A stretch of 54,276 bases of DNA from Pseudomonadota bacterium (GCA_023428295.1 JAEYYV010000093.1:1-54276), one strand, 5' to 3'. Positions 25,901 through 34,499 are shown, numbered from the stretch's first letter. A program made the numbers and translations. Notes: a model not told the origin generated them from the letters alone.

Positions 25901-27044
25901 CGCGCGCGAGCCACGCGCCGACGCGACCGGTCAATGGATGAAGACCGAGCAGCGCGAGGTGAGCGCGCGATTGCTCGTTCAGCGCCGCCTGCGCGCGATC
26001 GAGGAGGCGGATGCCTTCATCGACGAGCCCGGAGCCCTCGAGCAGCGAGGCGACGCGCTCGATCACGTCGAGGTGCTGCGGACGACACAGCGCCGCGATG
26101 CCTGCGCCAGCGACGATCTCGAGCTCGCTGCTCGTATCGCGATCGAGCTCGGCGTATGGCTTGGCCCAGCACGGCGCCGCGGTGATGATACGGCGAAGCA
26201 GCGCGAAGTCCTGCGCACCCTCCGCGCGGAACTTGGCGAACAACGCCTGCGGCTGTTCCGGATCGACGGCGAGGATCAGATCGTCGAGGTCTTCTCGCAG
26301 CGCGAGCTGGAGCACACGCAGCGCAGCGACCCTGAGCGCGTTCTGCGGCAGCTTGTTCGCCGCGGGCCTCCCGAGCGATGACTTCGCGACGGGCTTTGGC
26401 GGCTCGCCATCGACTGCCTCGATCTCGATCTCGAGCGACAGATCGGCGTTCGCGTCTTCGACGTCGGGCGCGCTGTCATCCGCGCCGCCGTCGATCACCA
26501 GGGACCACGTCGGTGCCGTCGGTAATGCCCACGCACGCGCTTGCTCGACGAGGACGGGCGCGATCGGACGCACCGCCGCGATCAGCTCGGCGGCATCGTG
26601 CGCGGGGTGGCGCCGATCGAGCGGCGAGAGTCCACGCGATGCGAGCCACGCGGTGAACGCGTTGTTGATCTGGTCGCCGAGGTTGGCGCCGCTTCCCGGG
26701 AACGCGTCGCGCTTTCCATCGCGAGCGAGTGCGTGCAGCTTCACGTCGTGCTTGGGCAGCGCGACCTCTAGCCACACGAGCTCGTCGCGTCGCGTGGTCG
26801 CGTAGAACGGGTCCGTCGGTGTCGCACCGATCACCGCGTGCTGCGGCGTGAAGTGCGCTTCGTTCGGAAACAGCGGCGTCGACTCGGCGTCGTACACCGC
26901 GAGACCGGCATGGCGCTGCGCCGCTTCGATGCACGCGATCCACAGCACGAGGGCGACCTCGTGCGAGATTCCGACGTCCGATCCGGTGATCGTCACGGAC
27001 GGCAACAAGAACGCTACGCGATGCGGTTTGCGGAGAGCGGGCAT
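22959..27044 (-). CDS. Very large TPR-repeat protein
   Basis: A 1361-residue mostly helical protein with no signal peptide. Clear tetratricopeptide repeats lie at about 930-1130 (YDPTNAEAHRNLGLALAQQGKVADAL; VLYQAGKLPDAMAVLDYASR; AWNHLACAKIGQGAFDEAEKLA), and weaker helical repeats lie at about 350-620. The N-terminal 230 residues (VAFLLPSVTITGSDVGISHEV) are a distinct domain, unrecognised. Ala/Pro-rich linkers lie at about 1130-1160 and near 1300. It starts by a TAATG overlap with the HEAT/BRCT gene, so the two proteins are made together and may form a complex. Function unknown. Confidence 0.8.
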   Translation of the reverse strand: MPALRKPHRVAFLLPSVTITGSDVGISHEVALVLWIACIEAAQRHAGLAVYDAESTPLFPNEAHFTPQHAVIGATPTDPFYATTRRDELVWLEVALPKHDVKLHALARDGKRDAFPGSGANLGDQINNAFTAWLASRGLSPLDRRHPAHDAAELIAAVRPIAPVLVEQARAWALPTAPTWSLVIDGGADDSAPDVEDANADLSLEIEIEAVDGEPPKPVAKSSLGRPAANKLPQNALRVAALRVLQLALREDLDDLILAVDPEQPQALFAKFRAEGAQDFALLRRIITAAPCWAKPYAELDRDTSSELEIVAGAGIAALCRPQHLDVIERVASLLEGSGLVDEGIRLLDRAQAALNEQSRAHLALLGLHPLTGRVGAWLARASRSARIHGCPMDIHLPWYPDQIQVDLCVSDALMNVGRLDEAIALRANRLEGREAAWPRHTRILARWRKDPRYVAWCYALEGYFRGDPARTVEGFGRIQPGDDVDVAALLHALVATGREDEVALAWAEFGLGRDHTGPVARLAAARALLSAGEWRRGMEEMWRVELGEPGRDEHVAIARCGQLLSCAPIDVAEAALGERVAIGATSIARRMARDVADFVPGAAKSSVVTRALGKVTPIEIDPASTSGFSPDTRSKKAIDRFFDGITVKRDPDKDSDDTTLIRKADEHVARWLEVTYAEAGAEDARALAQAATYMAAHALARYLAATTMPASPITGALRTIAAESLALVRTHREHVTDRDARALLRMIEPLLRRVDRWIGSAWLGTVERSLGIDERAAGDVAGFAREQATIAARVLGPEEAAVLAASIARLHREQPKNWAAAVVAQATQLALHTGYLGAEEWADAIVAQLAAKEIELEDAIDELHTTCYLTQGLSAKPALHAARVLLEARRGPAAVSVLIAGLPAAEPAWRDQELAALADAWSRLSIDIPFDFAKVATQLFEALQKGDAARAEKLGRWAVAYDPTNAEAHRNLGLALAQQGKVADALVHLVRATPDQATQILSGVLYQAGKLPDAMAVLDYASRWYVRADQWLTYGGIAYAAMDNPRTVHAYKLAYELDPDAFDATQLNAYAGVLDEVADYDTCEQIAKHMLRVAGDDLMWLTNAWNHLACAKIGQGAFDEAEKLASDAVAKNPLPDNTASFAATLDRAKKKQKTTPPDAVPPGKSRDPVYELIDASDLTAAANAPDKSWRTKRAAIEAIRFRFSSENAVAVTPRARAASATLLAEAAESRDRDVVIARCTAMQIREQAAFARDPIPMLGDRMTREAFYAEFRARGGVVLGDDAPPPPPFKDRVVLPGSPISRASDYIALLRDLGAIDPREAIAQFGLDDATYLEVARAWTAAMDADPTIAQTIAAGLAKR

Positions 27045-28828
27045 TAGACGCCTTCGAGCTCCCCGCGCTTCACGCGCCGCGCGCCCTGGCGCTCGAGCTG
27101 CGCGATCGTCTGCACCGGGCACCAATCGCCATGCACGTAGTAGTCGGTGCCGGGAAACGGACCGCTGACGACGCGTGCGCCCGCTCTCTCGATCGCCGCG
27201 GTGATCTGCTCCTTGTTCAGGTGCTTGAACTCGCCCGCGAGATACACCGTGGCTCCGGGGAAGCCGCGACCGAGCCGGCGCATCACGGCCTCGATCGGTG
27301 CGAGCGATGCGAGATCCGGCTCGGCATCGATCGGTGCAGGCTCCGCGAGGTCGAGCACGCCCTCGAGCCCCTTGGCCAGCGCAGCGATCGCCCGACGCGC
27401 AGCAGGTGCGCGCTCGATCATCCATTGCTCGTCCGGACCGGGGAACGGCTTCAGCGATTCGTCGTCGGTGATCTCCGACGGCGGCAGATCCTCGGCGAGG
27501 ATGCGCGCCGTCAGATCGGGACGCCCCGCGCGATAACAGGCGAGAGCACGGGCACACACGAGCTCGGGCGTGTGCAGCCGCGCGGTCGCTGCGAGCTCGA
27601 GCGCCGCGAACGGACGCCCCCAGATCGCGAGATGCAACGCACCTGCATCGGCGCCCTGCAGCGTCTGCGCAGCGGCCGCGAGCTGCTTCACGCGACCGCG
27701 CCGCGCGAGGTCCTCCATGTACAGATCGCGCACGAGGTGCTGCGACTCGGGATGTGCCGCGACCAGATCGCGCGCGCGCGCCGGATCACCCGAGCCACGC
27801 ACGGCCCAGCCCCACATCGTGTAGAGGTACGCCTCTGGGTGCCGCGCGAACTTGGTCAGCGCACCGAGATCGTCGGCGGCTTGCTTGCAGCGCGGCGCGC
27901 GATCCGCGGGCGCGGTCACCGCCGTGGTGCGCGCGACGCGAAGCCCGCGCACCGTCGGGACCACCGTGGGATGCTGCAGGTGCCACTTCGCGCGCTGGCG
28001 CAACAGATCGCTGTACTTCATTCCCTTCAACGCGGCTTCGAAGCGCCCCAGGTGCTTCTCCCCTCCGAACGTGATCGCGAGGAACAGCATCTCGAGCTGC
28101 TCGTCGATGGCGACATCGGACGAGCGCGACACCAGGAGCGGCACCGCTTCCTCGCCGAGCGTGGCCGCGATCAAGCGCAGCACGCGAATCCGGTGCTGTG
28201 ACGGGATATCGCCGATCGAGACGAACAACACGCGCGCGAGCGGCGGCGTCGCGAAACACTCGAGCGCTTCGCCCCACAGGCCCGGCGCCTTCGCGAAGAT
28301 CGCGGCGGTCATATCGGAGTGCACGTGGCGCAACGCGAGTGGCAGCTTCTCGCCCGCGACCTTACCGGCAGAGGTCGCAGCATCGGCGAGCTTGGCGAGC
28401 GCCTCGTCGGCGATCTGAACGGCATCGGCTGACCACTGCGTCGACGGATGCATGCCGCGCAGCTGCCGATAACCGAGCGTCCACGTCGCTTGCTCGCGCA
28501 CGGGGTCGGGCGTCGACACATCCGTGACCACACGCGCGAGCCGCTTGGCCGTCTCCGCCGAGGGAAAGCGCGCGAGCCAGATGCAAGCGTGCCGGCGCAT
28601 CTCGACGGAGTGCTTCGCGTCGAGCATCCAGTAGCCCACGTCCGCGAGCGACGGATCGGCGCCGAGCCACGCTTCTCCGTCGGCGATCACGCGATCGAGG
28701 CGCTCCGCCGCGAGACCTTCGAGCGGTGCACCATCGCGCGGCACGAGGGCCAGCGCATCCCGCAGGCGATAGCGCAATGCGGGCGGGACCGTGTCCAAGC
28801 TCCCCAGCTTCACGGGCGGTTCGGCCAC
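27044..28828 (-). CDS. HEAT-like repeat protein with C-terminal BRCT-like domain
   Basis: A 594-residue protein with a GTG start. Residues 1-510 are alpha-helical repeats of HEAT/ARM character (ACIWLARFPSAETAKRLARVV; VREQATWTLGYRQL; LEMLFLAITFGGEKHLGRFEAAL). Residues about 525-590 look like a BRCT domain: TVYLAGEFKHLNKEQITAAIE, then AGARVVSGPFPGTDYYVHGD, as in BRCT folds of DNA-repair proteins and NAD-dependent ligases. It is translationally coupled to the TPR giant. TAGTAT (28843-28838) lies nine bases before the GTG. Inferred: a protein-interaction scaffold. Its role is unknown. Confidence 0.7.
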   Translation of the reverse strand: MAEPPVKLGSLDTVPPALRYRLRDALALVPRDGAPLEGLAAERLDRVIADGEAWLGADPSLADVGYWMLDAKHSVEMRRHACIWLARFPSAETAKRLARVVTDVSTPDPVREQATWTLGYRQLRGMHPSTQWSADAVQIADEALAKLADAATSAGKVAGEKLPLALRHVHSDMTAAIFAKAPGLWGEALECFATPPLARVLFVSIGDIPSQHRIRVLRLIAATLGEEAVPLLVSRSSDVAIDEQLEMLFLAITFGGEKHLGRFEAALKGMKYSDLLRQRAKWHLQHPTVVPTVRGLRVARTTAVTAPADRAPRCKQAADDLGALTKFARHPEAYLYTMWGWAVRGSGDPARARDLVAAHPESQHLVRDLYMEDLARRGRVKQLAAAAQTLQGADAGALHLAIWGRPFAALELAATARLHTPELVCARALACYRAGRPDLTARILAEDLPPSEITDDESLKPFPGPDEQWMIERAPAARRAIAALAKGLEGVLDLAEPAPIDAEPDLASLAPIEAVMRRLGRGFPGATVYLAGEFKHLNKEQITAAIERAGARVVSGPFPGTDYYVHGDWCPVQTIAQLERQGARRVKRGELEGV

Positions 28829-28851
28829 TGTGGGAGCATACTAGCGGGAGC

Positions 28852-29550
28852 ATGCGCGCCGCTATCTTGGCCACGACCGCGTTGATGATGACTCCCGCAT
28901 TTGGTCAAACCGCTCCGAAGGGCTCGATCAAGGGCACGGTTATCTACGAGGGCGAGCCGCCTCCGCGCGCACCGCTGCGCCGAGACACGGATCCCTACTG
29001 CGCGAAGACGGAGAAGCTCGACGAGGATGTCGTCGTGACCAAGGGCAAGCTCAAGGATGTCCTCGTGCGGATCAAGAACGGCGCGATGGGCCAGGTGTCG
29101 ACGCCCGCGGCGCCGGTGGTCCTGGATCAGAAGGACTGCACCTACGTCCCTCGCGTCGTCGGCGTGATGCCGGGGCAGAGGCTCGTCGTGAAGAACAGCG
29201 ACGGCACGTTCCACAACGTGAACGGCCAGATCCAGGGCGGGAAGTCGCTGTTCAACAAGCCACACGAGCCCAAGGGCGCCGATCTGTCTCTCGACGCGAA
29301 GGCGGTCGCGGGCGATGTCATCGACATCGTCTGCAACGTGCACCCGTGGATGCACTCCTATGCGGTGGTCTCCGACCATCCATACTTCGCGGTCACCGGA
29401 GATGACGGCGTCTTCGAGATCAAAGGGCTGGCGCCGGGCACCTACACGCTCGAGGCGTGGCACCCGACGCTCGGTGCAAAGTCGATGACCGTGAAGATCG
29501 GCGCAGGAGCCAAGGGCAACGTCAGCGCTCGCTTCAGCTACAAGCCGTGA
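28852..29550 (+). CDS. Secreted cupredoxin-like/carboxypeptidase-regulatory protein
   Basis: A 232-residue protein. The signal peptide is at 1-19 (LATTALMMTPAFGQ). Residues 20-155 resemble a plastocyanin-like fold: GTVIYEGEPPP, VMPGQRLVVKNSDGTFHNV, and VCNVHPWMHSY, where Cys, His and Met plus the earlier His of TFHNV could be type-1 copper ligands. Residues 165-232 are a carboxypeptidase-regulatory-like beta domain (DDGVFEIKGLAPGTYTLEAWH). Proteins of this type are common in Myxococcota and may be periplasmic electron carriers, though that is not proven. It is divergent from the HEAT/BRCT gene with a 23-bp gap, so their promoters overlap. Confidence 0.8.
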   Translation: MRAAILATTALMMTPAFGQTAPKGSIKGTVIYEGEPPPRAPLRRDTDPYCAKTEKLDEDVVVTKGKLKDVLVRIKNGAMGQVSTPAAPVVLDQKDCTYVPRVVGVMPGQRLVVKNSDGTFHNVNGQIQGGKSLFNKPHEPKGADLSLDAKAVAGDVIDIVCNVHPWMHSYAVVSDHPYFAVTGDDGVFEIKGLAPGTYTLEAWHPTLGAKSMTVKIGAGAKGNVSARFSYKP

Positions 29551-30339
29551 CTACCAATGCGCGCGCCGCACTTCGCGTAGCCACGCATCGGCCTCCGCGA
29601 CCGCGGTGTCCGGCGGATCGGGTGGCAGCGTAGATATCTCGTCTGCTGCGTCGACCGCCGCGATCGCCTCGACGAGTCGCGAGCGCCACCTCGTGACCTG
29701 CGCGGCATCGAGCTCTTGGCGCTCGCCCTGCTGCTTGATCGCGACGAGCTCGTCGATCTCGCGCGGCACGAAGTCGCCGAGCTTCGCGACGTCGGTGACG
29801 ATCGCACCGCGCGCGAGCAGGCATCTGCCCGTCGCCGCCGTGCGCAGCACGTAGAGAGCGCGCTTGGCGGTGGGTTTCTCGTCGAAGAGCTTCAGCTGGC
29901 TGAAGGCGAAGCCGCTGTAGTGCTTCGCGCAACGTCGCGAGAGCAGCGGTTGCACCACGTCGCGCGCGCTCGCGAGCAGCTCGCTTCCACCGAGCGCGAG
30001 GTCGCCGAGGATTCTCTCGAGAAAGTTGCCGTTGCCTTTGATCGCCCCGCGCAACACGGGCGCGAGCTCGTTGGAGCCGTAGTCGAGCTCGACGCCATCG
30101 ATCACCTCGATGCGATCACCAGCGCTGTCCGCGGGCGGCGCGAGGCCCACGAGCTCGCGTGTCTGCGCGATGTGCACGCACTTGAGATCGAGATCGCTGT
30201 CGGGTGACGGAAAGCCGTACGCGTGAGCGCCCGACAGATAGATCACCAGATGCGTGCGCTCCGTATCGCGAACCGCGAGGAACGCGCGCGCCACGACGCG
30301 CTGCTTGTCCGTCAGGACGCTCCAGGGATCGGTGGTCAC
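29551..30339 (-). CDS. Nucleotidyltransferase of the RlaP (PF10127-like) type
   Basis: A 262-residue protein with a polymerase-beta nucleotidyltransferase core: YLSGAHAYGFPSPDSDLDLK (34-53) gives the G-S/A-x-x-YG helix and the metal Asp pair (Asp49, Asp51), followed by a third likely acidic residue in VELDYGS (about 84-90). This arrangement is that of the predicted nucleotidyltransferases once called YcgL-like and later linked to RNA-repair ligases (RlaP); a general minimal nucleotidyltransferase is the alternative. Last gene of the kinase operon, overlapping the Gly-rich lipoprotein stop as ATGA. A larger relative lies at 34500-35804. Confidence 0.75.
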   Translation of the reverse strand: MTTDPWSVLTDKQRVVARAFLAVRDTERTHLVIYLSGAHAYGFPSPDSDLDLKCVHIAQTRELVGLAPPADSAGDRIEVIDGVELDYGSNELAPVLRGAIKGNGNFLERILGDLALGGSELLASARDVVQPLLSRRCAKHYSGFAFSQLKLFDEKPTAKRALYVLRTAATGRCLLARGAIVTDVAKLGDFVPREIDELVAIKQQGERQELDAAQVTRWRSRLVEAIAAVDAADEISTLPPDPPDTAVAEADAWLREVRRAHW

Positions 30340-31589
30340 TGAACGATGGTGGGCACCGGCGAGAACGTCGCGCCGCTATCGTTGCGCGTCATCGCCTTGA
30401 TCGTGATGTAGCCGGCTCCACCGCCGCCACCGCCGCCACCCGCGCCGTCGTTCGCGCCTGTGCCCGCTGCGGTCGCGCTGATGCTTCCATCTCCGCCGTT
30501 TCCGCCGGTGCTGCCGTTGGGGTTCTCCTTGCCACCGAGCGCCACTTCCGCGGCGAGCTTTCCATCCTGACCCGGTTGGTTCGGGCGATTGTTCCCGTTG
30601 CCGCCGCCCTGGCCCGCGCCGCCGCCGTTGGCCGCGAGGATCGCGCCCGGCGTGACCGTGAGCGAGGGCGACTCGAGACCGATCATTCCGCCCGAGCCGC
30701 CACCACCGCCGCCACCGGCGCCGCCGACAGCGGGACGTCCGCCCTGTCCACCCGCGTGGATCTTTCCCGTCATCGCGATCGAGATCGACGTTCGTGCGGT
30801 GAGCTGGATCGCTCCACCGCCGAGACCACCGAGGCCGCCGGTCGTGCCACCGCCACCATCGCCGCCCTTACCGCCCGCGCATCCGGCGGCGAGCAATGGA
30901 GGCGCGGTCAGCGCGCCGACGCCAGCGGAGCCGCCGTTGTTGTTATCGCCCCTGCCTCCGGCGCCACCGTTGCTCTGCATCGCGCCGCCGCCACCACCGC
31001 CGCCGCCGTTGCCTTGTTGCGGAGGCGTGGCCGACTGATGCGTCGTACAGAACGTGCTCGGCGTAGCGAACGGCTGCGCACCGGCACCCGCGGTTCCGTC
31101 TTTGCTCGAGACATCGATCGTGCCGCTGACATCGAGAGTTCCCCACGCCGCGATGATGAGCGGCGCGCTTCCGCGAACGCGCAGCGTGGCGCCTGCAGCG
31201 AGCGAGAACGAATCGACCGAGAGCACGCGCGCGTCGCCGACCATCATCGTCGGCGGCGTCGACGGAACGTTATTCGGATCGAGGAGCGTCCCGGTCGACG
31301 TGTCGTAGATATACGTCGAAGCGATCGTCAGCGACATCGGGCCCGTCGGGCGAGGAATGCTGCATGCGTCGAAGTGCCGCGAGCCAAACGTCATACACGG
31401 GTCCGCCGCATCGTCCACCTCCCCGCCATCGGGTCCGAGCTCGTCGGGGATAACGCAGTACTTCATCTTTCCGCAGATGCGTCCACCGTTGCAGTCGGTG
31501 TCGTCAGAGCATGCGTACTGCTCGGAGACCCGCGTGAAGCAACCCGCGGCGAAGAGGACGAGCGCGAGCGCGATTCGGAGGTTCATCAT
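30336..31589 (-). CDS. Glycine-rich surface lipoprotein
   Basis: A 417-residue protein. The signal ends at LFAAGC (lipobox, Cys17), then comes a Cys-rich segment with an Asp/Gly-rich stretch (CSDDTDCNGGRICGKMKYC). Residues 90-190 are beta-rich (TLRVRGSAPLIIAAWGTLDVSG). From about 195 the protein is dominated by Gly runs (up to nine in a row) with Asn and Ala, between short beta segments such as AIQLTARTSISIAMTGKIHAGG. This layout is typical of myxobacterial surface lipoproteins with a Gly-rich beta-roll or helix. The start overlaps the upstream stop as ATGA. Function unknown. Confidence 0.82.
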   Translation of the reverse strand: MMNLRIALALVLFAAGCFTRVSEQYACSDDTDCNGGRICGKMKYCVIPDELGPDGGEVDDAADPCMTFGSRHFDACSIPRPTGPMSLTIASTYIYDTSTGTLLDPNNVPSTPPTMMVGDARVLSVDSFSLAAGATLRVRGSAPLIIAAWGTLDVSGTIDVSSKDGTAGAGAQPFATPSTFCTTHQSATPPQQGNGGGGGGGGAMQSNGGAGGRGDNNNGGSAGVGALTAPPLLAAGCAGGKGGDGGGGTTGGLGGLGGGAIQLTARTSISIAMTGKIHAGGQGGRPAVGGAGGGGGGGSGGMIGLESPSLTVTPGAILAANGGGAGQGGGNGNNRPNQPGQDGKLAAEVALGGKENPNGSTGGNGGDGSISATAAGTGANDGAGGGGGGGGAGYITIKAMTRNDSGATFSPVPTIVQ

Positions 31590-32437
31590 GGCAACTCCAT
31601 CGAATAGACGACGGCAGCACCACCCTGCACGGGCACAGGTGTTAGCCGCCGACTGAGACTGCTGGACTCCGAGGCCCCCGAACTTCGATCCAGCACCAAG
31701 CGAATCAGTCCGTAACCGAGTGCCACCGCGCCCACCCCCGTGAGCACGGTCCCGATCAATTGACGTTGCGCGCCCTTCTGCTCGAGCGGCAAGAGGCGTT
31801 GGAAGTCCGCCTCGGTCTTTGGCTTGAAGCTCACGACGTCCTGACTGATCGAGTACGACGAGTACAGGAAGCCGGCGCCGACGAGTGTCATCGCTCCGCC
31901 ACCGACGAGAATCACGATCGTGCTCCCACTGGTCTCGCCGCTCGAGACCGGCTTGGGATCCAAAATGATCGGATCCGGTTCCGGTTCCTTCTCTTTGGAT
32001 CCGTCGAACAGCGAGCGTGAAAGCTCGACGAGCTCGTCCGCCATGTCCTCGACGGAGCCCTTGACCGTGAACGTGCGCTGCAGCCGCTCGGGCCCGGCCA
32101 TATCGAAGCGCGTGAGCGAGACCTTCAGGCGACGCTCGTCGATCATCACGATCGAACCGAACACGAGGCGCTTCGATCGAAAGTTGTCCGCCACCGTCTC
32201 GAGACACGTGGTGGCGTCCGCATCGCAACCCGCGATACCTGCGGCGTCGTCGATCGGCATCTTCGCGACATCGCCGCCGAGCTCGTCGGCGAGCGCCTTG
32301 GACAGCTCCTCGGGAGCCGAGGCAATCTTCAGCGGGAGGTTCGGCGCCGTGAGCGGGAACACGGTCGTCGACGGTTTCGCGAGCGCGGTGGGCGCTCCGA
32401 GGCAAAGCGTGATCGCGGCAAACAACGCGCGCTTCAT
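31586..32437 (-). CDS. Secreted/membrane protein of the kinase operon
   Basis: A 283-residue protein with a signal peptide (FAAITLCLGAPTALA, 1-20). Residues 25-145 contain a domain with CDADATTCLETVADNF and LVFGSIVMIDERRLKVSLTRFD, resembling the TolB-N/FlgO-like segment that myxobacteria place next to kinases. An acidic Pro-rich linker (KEKEPEPDPIILDPKP) follows, then two membrane helices (about 178-198 and 230-250). It is coupled by ATGA to the Ser/Thr kinase before it and to the Gly-rich lipoprotein after it. Role unknown; perhaps an envelope partner of the kinase. Confidence 0.7.
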   Translation of the reverse strand: MKRALFAAITLCLGAPTALAKPSTTVFPLTAPNLPLKIASAPEELSKALADELGGDVAKMPIDDAAGIAGCDADATTCLETVADNFRSKRLVFGSIVMIDERRLKVSLTRFDMAGPERLQRTFTVKGSVEDMADELVELSRSLFDGSKEKEPEPDPIILDPKPVSSGETSGSTIVILVGGGAMTLVGAGFLYSSYSISQDVVSFKPKTEADFQRLLPLEQKGAQRQLIGTVLTGVGAVALGYGLIRLVLDRSSGASESSSLSRRLTPVPVQGGAAVVYSMELP

Positions 32438-34398
32438 GAATCTCCCTGCAACTGCTCGAGCCGGCTCCGCACGCTCGCACTGTCCTTCGCGTTCGGTGCG
32501 AGACGCAAATACGTCTTGAACGCATCGATCGCCTGCTTCGCGTTTCCCTTCGCCTGATAGAGAATTCCGAGGCCACGATAGGCCGCCGGGTAGCTCTTGT
32601 TGACCTTGATCGCACGCAGGTACGCAGCTTCGGCGGCGCCGAGCTTTCCGCTCATGTGCAGCTGAGACGCTTCCTTGAACAGCGACTCCGCGTCGGCGCC
32701 ATCGTCTACATCGACGAGCTTGTTGGCCGGCTTGTCGTCCTCGACGACCTTCGGGCGCTCGGTCTTCTGGAGCCTCGGCCTGGTGGACGCTGTCGTCTTT
32801 GTCCGAGGCTTTTGCGCCGGCGCTTGCTTGTCGTTCGCCGTATCGGCGGTCTGGTCGGCAGTCTGGTCGACGGTCTGGTCGACGGTCCTGTCGACGGTCT
32901 TGTCGACGGTGGCTGCTGGCGTGTCGACAACCGGTGGTGGCGGCGCGATCGCGACGGCCGCCGCGGGCTTCTTCGTGGGTCCGTCGGGCAGCGAGTCCGG
33001 ATCGAGGACCGGGTTCGTGGCGGTCGTGGGCTTCGCGCTGGGAGATGACTTGGCTCCTCCCACGGTGAGGAGCAACGCCGCAGCGACGCCGACGATCGCG
33101 CCACCGATCATCATCGCGAGCACCTTGCTGCTGCGCTCCGTCGCCGACATCGGCGGCTCCTCGAGCATCACCGGGCCGACCTGATACGGCAGGCTGTGGA
33201 CCGAGGGTCGCTCCGTCGGCATCGGCACGAGGTGCGGCGGTACTGGCGTCGCGCGTGGAGTGACGCCGATCTGCGGCGCGGTACTCGCGCGAGGTGACCT
33301 GGCCAGAATGATCTCGCCGGAGTGAGGTCGCTGGTGATGGCTCACCGGCTCGCGAAACACGCTGAGCGCTTCGCCGCCGAGCTCGGAGGCTGCTGCGAGC
33401 TCGACGGTGGCTCGCCGAACGACGGTGGTGCGCATGCGCATGCGATCGCTGAACAGCGAGTGCATGTACTGCTCGATGTCTTTGCTGCCGATGCGCGCCT
33501 GCCAGATCGCATCGTCGATCGCCTGCTTCATCTCGGCGACGCTCTGATAGCGATCGCGTGGCTCCGGTGCGAGTGCGCGCAGACACGCGATGTCGAGCGC
33601 GTGCGGGATCTGCGGGAAGTAGGTCGACGGCGGAACGCGATCCGCGGTGAGCACCTGCATCAGCGTCGCGGCGACGTTGTCGGCGTGGAACAAGCGGCGC
33701 TGCGCGAGCGCTTCCCACAGCACCACACCGAGGGAGAACACGTCGCTGCGTGCGTCCATGTCCTCGTTCTTGATCTGCTCGGGCGCCATGTAGCCGTACT
33801 TGCCCTTGAGCTCCCCTTCACGCGTCGACGTCACGCGTCCCTCGGCCTTCGCGATGCCGAAGTCCACGACCTTCACCGAGCCGTTGTACTGGACGACGAT
33901 GTTCGTCGGAGAGACGTCGCGGTGGACGATGCCCAGGTGACGCCCGTCGAGATCGCGTAGCTCGTGCGCGAAGTGAAGACCGTCGGCCGCGTCGGCGACG
34001 ATCTTGGCCGCCATGAACGGCGTCATCGGCGCGTGCGCCGCGCGCGCGGCCTTGAGCACCAGATGGAACGACTCGCCCGCGAGGTACTCCATCACGATGT
34101 AGAACGTGCCGTACGCCTCGCCGAGCTCGTACGTGTGCACGACGTTCGGGTGATCGATCTGCGCCGCGACCTTTGCTTCGTCGAGCAGCATGTTGATCGC
34201 CGCTGGGTCCTCCGCGAGGTGCGGATGCACGACCTTGATGACGACCAACTTCTCGAAGCCGTGCGGACCACGTTGGCGCGCGAGGATCACGCTCGCCATC
34301 CCGCCCGTACCGATCGTTGCTAGGAGCTCGTAGCGCCCTAGCATCGTTCCTGGTGCGAACTGGACGCCGAGCGGTGCCGTCAGCGACGCCGGTGTCAT
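32434..34398 (-). CDS. Membrane Ser/Thr protein kinase with C-terminal TPRs
   Basis: A 654-residue protein. The kinase domain at 23-300 has the Gly loop IGTGGMASV (29-37), Lys55, the catalytic HRDVSPTN (159-166, Asp161), DFG (179-181) and MAPEQ (204-208). A linker of about 120 residues follows, then a single membrane helix (about 428-447), a Pro/Thr region with VDxT tetrapeptides, and TPR-like repeats (about 580-650: LGAAEAAYLRAIKVNKSYPAAYRGLG). The N-terminal kinase is cytoplasmic, so the TPRs would face the periplasm. HRDVSPTN is frequent in Myxococcota kinases. First gene of the four-gene operon down to 29551. Confidence 0.93.
   Translation of the reverse strand: MTPASLTAPLGVQFAPGTMLGRYELLATIGTGGMASVILARQRGPHGFEKLVVIKVVHPHLAEDPAAINMLLDEAKVAAQIDHPNVVHTYELGEAYGTFYIVMEYLAGESFHLVLKAARAAHAPMTPFMAAKIVADAADGLHFAHELRDLDGRHLGIVHRDVSPTNIVVQYNGSVKVVDFGIAKAEGRVTSTREGELKGKYGYMAPEQIKNEDMDARSDVFSLGVVLWEALAQRRLFHADNVAATLMQVLTADRVPPSTYFPQIPHALDIACLRALAPEPRDRYQSVAEMKQAIDDAIWQARIGSKDIEQYMHSLFSDRMRMRTTVVRRATVELAAASELGGEALSVFREPVSHHQRPHSGEIILARSPRASTAPQIGVTPRATPVPPHLVPMPTERPSVHSLPYQVGPVMLEEPPMSATERSSKVLAMMIGGAIVGVAAALLLTVGGAKSSPSAKPTTATNPVLDPDSLPDGPTKKPAAAVAIAPPPPVVDTPAATVDKTVDRTVDQTVDQTADQTADTANDKQAPAQKPRTKTTASTRPRLQKTERPKVVEDDKPANKLVDVDDGADAESLFKEASQLHMSGKLGAAEAAYLRAIKVNKSYPAAYRGLGILYQAKGNAKQAIDAFKTYLRLAPNAKDSASVRSRLEQLQGDS
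32848..32907 (-). repeat. Five 12-nt repeats coding VDxT in the kinase gene
   Basis: Plus-strand units of GGTCTGGTCGAC with small changes, five in a row, give the peptide repeat VDKT-VDRT-VDQT-VDQT-ADQT in the extracytoplasmic linker. Slippage-prone. Confidence 0.8.
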
Positions 34399-34422
34399 GA
34401 GCCCATAATTATGGCACGTGCC
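34399..34422 (-). promoter_or_regulatory. Kinase-operon promoter region with two joined palindromes
   Basis: CCATAATTATGG (34403-34414) and GGCACGTGCC (34413-34422) are perfect palindromes sharing two bases just upstream of the kinase ATG at 34398. A CATAAT box (34413-34408) lies nine bases before the ATG. Likely operator plus -10 region; the regulator is unknown. Confidence 0.4.
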
Positions 34423-34478
34423 GACACGTAGATCGCTAGAGACTTGGTGTGGGTAATCGCCTACGTACGAGTCGCAAA

Positions 34479-34499
34479 TTGCGCATTTCGTTGCGCAAA
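34479..34499 (-). terminator. Hairpin after the larger nucleotidyltransferase gene
   Basis: Directly behind the stop at 34500 the minus strand forms TTGCGCA-ACGAAA-TGCGCAA followed by TTTG. A 7-bp stem with a short T tract, so probably a weak intrinsic terminator. Confidence 0.4.
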
